Shown here: one piece after another, positions 13,735 to 15,304 of the stretch
How positions within the stretch are numbered: the stretch's first letter is position 1
How the letters are laid out: every line of letters begins with the position of its first letter
Assembly: GCA_031269165.1 (NCBI GenBank)
Contig: JAISZQ010000263.1
Location: 1-15,304, forward strand
Origin: Spirochaetaceae bacterium
GTDB taxonomy: Bacteria; Spirochaetota; Spirochaetia; Treponematales; Breznakiellaceae
Reading direction: 5' to 3'
DNA length: 15,304 nucleotides
Program-made: the position numbers and the translations under genes
Notes under the pieces: generated by a model
The model's input: only the letters and a program-made list of their open reading frames with translations
The model's database searches: none
What the model was told of the DNA's origin: nothing

Positions 13735-13763
13735 TTGACACTTATCGCCGCATTTGCTAGGAT
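13735..13763 (+). promoter_or_regulatory. Promoter of tRNA-Lys
   Basis: TTGACA (13735-13740, perfect -35), a 17-base spacer and TAGGAT (13758-13763) precede the tRNA by 26 bases. A strong promoter of this form suits a stable RNA gene. Confidence 0.75.
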
Positions 13764-13789
13764 AACACTCCGCCTCTTTGGAAGAGGAC

Positions 13790-13862
13790 GGGCCGCTAGC
13801 TCAGTCGGTAGAGCAACGCCCTTTTAAGGCGTGGGTCGTGGGTTCGATTCCCGCGCGGCTCA
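13790..13862 (+). tRNA. tRNA-Lys (anticodon UUU)
   Basis: 73 nt cloverleaf. The acceptor stem GGGCCGC pairs with GCGGCTC (one G-U), the discriminator base is A, the D-arm holds AGCTCAGTCGGTAGAGC, the anticodon stem is ACGCC/GGCGT around CTTTTAA with anticodon TTT at the loop centre, and the T-arm contains GTGGGTTCGATTCCCGC. CCA is not encoded. It reads lysine AAA/AAG codons. U34 of this tRNA is a known substrate of MnmA-type 2-thiolation, and mnmA lies convergently 22 bases downstream. Confidence 0.97.
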
Positions 13863-13884
13863 AAATGTGGCGCGTGAGGCTATC

Positions 13885-15003
13885 TTATTGAGGGCAATCC
13901 CATTGCCCCTGAATCGTGCCGCCGCCAATGACCACATCGCCGTCGTAGAATACCGCCGCCTGTCCCGGCGTAACGGCCCGCTGAGGCTCGTCGAAGTCGG
14001 CACGTATGGCGTGTTCGTCAATCTGCGTGACCAGCGCGAGACTTCCCTTGTGCAGATAGCGGGTTTTTATTGTTACGCGCAACGGCTTGTCAAGATGTTC
14101 CAGGGCGATGAGGTTGAGGTCGTTCGCGGTGAGGGTCGTGGAGTAGAGGGCCGCGTCCGGGGCGAGCGTAACGGTGTTGTTCCGGGCCGATTTCGCGGCG
14201 ACATAGAGCGGTTCCCCGGCCGACACACCCAGACCCCGGCGCTGGCCGATGGTGTAGCGGCAATAGCCTTTGTGGACACCGATTTTTGTGCCCGCCGTGT
14301 CGAGAATGTCGCCGGGAACGGTTTTTGTCCCCGTGCGGGCCTCGATAAACGCGCCGTAATCCCCGTCCGGCACGAAGCAGATGTCCTGACTGTCTTTTTT
14401 TTGCGCGTTGATGAGCCGGTGCGCGGCGGCGATTTCCCGCACCTCCTCTTTCGTCATACCGCCCAGCGGGAAGAGCGTCCGGGACAACTCCTCCTGCGTC
14501 ATCGCGTAGAGCACGTAACTCTGGTCTTTTGCCCCATCCGCGCCTTTTTTCAGGAGATACCGGGAACCGGATTTTTCGATCCGCGCATAATGGCCCGTCG
14601 CCAGCATCTGGTAATCAATCGCTTGGGCGCGCATGAGCAACGAATTGAATTTGATGAAACGATTGCAGTCGATGCAGGGATTCGGCGTCGCGCCACTCAG
14701 ATACACCCCCACAAAACGGTCCATCACCCGCTCGGCAAATTCCCGCTTGAAGTTCAGCACATAGTGCGGAATACCCAGCCTGAAGCATACATCGCGCGCG
14801 TCGTTGACATCGGCAAGCGAACAACAGCGGCTGTCTCCGTCGAACAATTTCATCGTCGCGCCGATACAGTCATACCCCGCATCCCGCAACACGAGCGCCG
14901 CCACCGAACTGTCCACCCCGCCCGACATCGCGACCAGAACTTTTACTCCGTGGTAAGTATTCAGTTGGGGGGAAGTCTCCCCCCTCGTTTCGGTACTTCG
15001 CAC
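13885..15003 (-). CDS. mnmA: tRNA-specific 2-thiouridylase MnmA
   Basis: MnmA uses ATP and a sulfur relay to convert U34 of tRNA-Lys, tRNA-Glu and tRNA-Gln to 2-thiouridine in the cytoplasm. Visible features: the PP-loop SGGVDSS, the nucleophilic cysteine in NPCIDCNR, TGHYAR, KDQSYVL, and the second catalytic cysteine in DICFVPDGDY, followed by a C-terminal barrel domain starting at about YTIGQRRGLGV. The catalytic core is full length and begins at VKVLVAMSGG. The start is uncertain: no ATG, GTG or TTG exists between the GC-rich repeat and the core. Candidates are the GTGs at 15003 and 15009 (both inside the repeat, with a GGGGGG run upstream) and a TTG at 15078 lacking a Shine-Dalgarno. I prefer 15003, giving 372 residues, close to the usual 360-375. 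The first 25 or so residues (including RGETSPQ) are encoded by the repeat. Confidence 0.93.
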   Translation of the reverse strand: MRSTETRGETSPQLNTYHGVKVLVAMSGGVDSSVAALVLRDAGYDCIGATMKLFDGDSRCCSLADVNDARDVCFRLGIPHYVLNFKREFAERVMDRFVGVYLSGATPNPCIDCNRFIKFNSLLMRAQAIDYQMLATGHYARIEKSGSRYLLKKGADGAKDQSYVLYAMTQEELSRTLFPLGGMTKEEVREIAAAHRLINAQKKDSQDICFVPDGDYGAFIEARTGTKTVPGDILDTAGTKIGVHKGYCRYTIGQRRGLGVSAGEPLYVAAKSARNNTVTLAPDAALYSTTLTANDLNLIALEHLDKPLRVTIKTRYLHKGSLALVTQIDEHAIRADFDEPQRAVTPGQAAVFYDGDVVIGGGTIQGQWDCPQ

Positions 15004-15049
15004 CTCCACTACCCCCCTCAGCGGGGGCTCGCCCCCGCAACGCCCCCAT
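14967..15049. repeat. GC-rich modular hairpin repeat, copy 3, across the 5' end of mnmA
   Basis: GGGGGGAAGTCTCCCCCC (14967-14984), CCCCCCTCAGCGGGGG and CCCCCGCAACGCCCCC match copy 1 (9460-9565) module by module, with a shorter middle. On the minus strand it lies over the first residues of mnmA and forms strong hairpins over the likely start codons. The sequence AACTGAA directly follows the module both here and near 131, which suggests the copies share a longer original end. Confidence 0.75.
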
Positions 15050-15171
15050 CCCGGCGGCGGATTGGTTTCCGGCGGCAAAGGCGACTGAATCGTTCCATGC
15101 CACTTTCCCTTACGTCCATCGGTCCCCCGTCACGCCCGGTTCGATCGCCCAGCATGGTTGTTTTGTGTATT
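15050..15171. other. Upstream region of mnmA, no gene recognised
   Basis: Only short frames are present here and none has a convincing start and product. No clear promoter for mnmA is seen. The 5' end of mnmA may have been remodelled by repeat insertion. Confidence 0.3.
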
Positions 15172-15230
15172 GAGCCTGTTCCAAAACTAATTGACTGTGC
15201 GCTAATCGCGCACGGTTTTGGAACAGGCTC
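15172..15230. repeat. 59-bp palindromic repeat (GAGCCTGTTCCAAAAC type)
   Basis: GAGCCTGTTCCAAAAC (15172-15187) and GTTTTGGAACAGGCTC (15215-15230) pair perfectly over 16 bp and enclose a second stem GTGCGC/GCGCAC. A related partial copy (GCTGTTCCAAAA ... TTTTGGA) starts at 15279 and is cut by the window end. This looks like a dispersed genomic repeat. Confidence 0.75.
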
Positions 15231-15232
15231 TT

Positions 15233-15263
15233 GGAAAAACCGGTCAAAGGCCCCGGTTTTTCC
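15233..15263. terminator. Intrinsic terminator-like hairpin
   Basis: GGAAAAACCGG (15233-15243) pairs with CCGGTTTTTCC (15253-15263) over a 9-base loop. The T- and A-rich stem sides make it usable in either direction. It lies next to the palindromic repeat and may end a gene beyond the window. Confidence 0.55.
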
Positions 15264-15278
15264 CTTAAATCTAGGGAA

Positions 15279-15304
15279 GCTGTTCCAAAAACTGAAGTTT
15301 TGGA
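15279..15304. repeat. Partial second copy of the GTTCCAAAA palindrome
   Basis: CTGTTCCAAAAACT followed by AGTTTTGGA is a diverged arm pair of the 15172-15230 repeat type, truncated by the window edge. Confidence 0.5.

Noticed and set aside
13704..13763. 19-residue frame after AAAAAAGGAG upstream of the tRNA
   Set aside because: It runs through the tRNA promoter and has no recognisable product; the Shine-Dalgarno-like string is probably coincidental.

Overview
The window looks like a chromosomal segment of a spirochaete, most likely a treponeme-like member of Spirochaetota. Two things point there: the archaeal/spirochaetal-type cytidylate kinase, and the heavy load of short palindromic repeats resembling those I recall from gut treponemes. 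This placement rests on recall of family features, not on a search. Most of the window is GC-rich. A clearly AT-rich two-gene block at about 11.7-13.6 kb stands out as probably acquired.

Layout. 1-122: right part of a short inverted-repeat element. 162-725: cytidylate kinase. 789-955: relic of an IS30-like insertion sequence. 1178-5836: a 1552-residue outer-membrane beta-barrel protein whose module order recalls SprA, the type IX secretion translocon. 6025-7280: a non-coding array of degenerate 62-65 bp units. One palindromic element (6101-6207) is inserted in it, and two units carry very long palindromes whose arms differ but stay complementary. 7273-9283: two overlapping tyrosine recombinase genes on the minus strand, with their 3' end abutting the array. 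9301-9341: AT-rich palindrome upstream of the recombinases. 9460-10380: no credible gene, only layered repeats (GC-rich modular hairpins, a 129 bp tandem repeat of a dispersed palindrome, and a 178 bp element flanked by a 14 bp duplication). 10452-11555: cytoplasmic coiled-coil protein. 11724-13531 (minus): an AAA/ABC-type ATPase followed by a small protein with a PD-(D/E)xK-like motif, a candidate defence pair. 13790-13862: tRNA-Lys(UUU). 13885-15003 (minus): mnmA, convergent with the tRNA. 15172-15304: palindromic repeats and a terminator-like hairpin.

How the parts may work together. The recombinase pair and the adjoining array are the most unusual feature. The units could be folded recombination sites, loosely like integron attC sites or a cluster of attC sites without cassettes, though neither the recombinases nor the repeats match integron signatures. 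The ATPase/nuclease-like pair has its own promoter with an overlapping palindromic operator candidate, as expected for a self-contained accessory module. MnmA thiolates U34 of tRNA-Lys(UUU), so the neighbouring tRNA is one of its own substrates. A GC-rich repeat of the type seen at 9.5 and 10.1 kb lies across the 5' end of mnmA and appears to supply its start codon and first residues.
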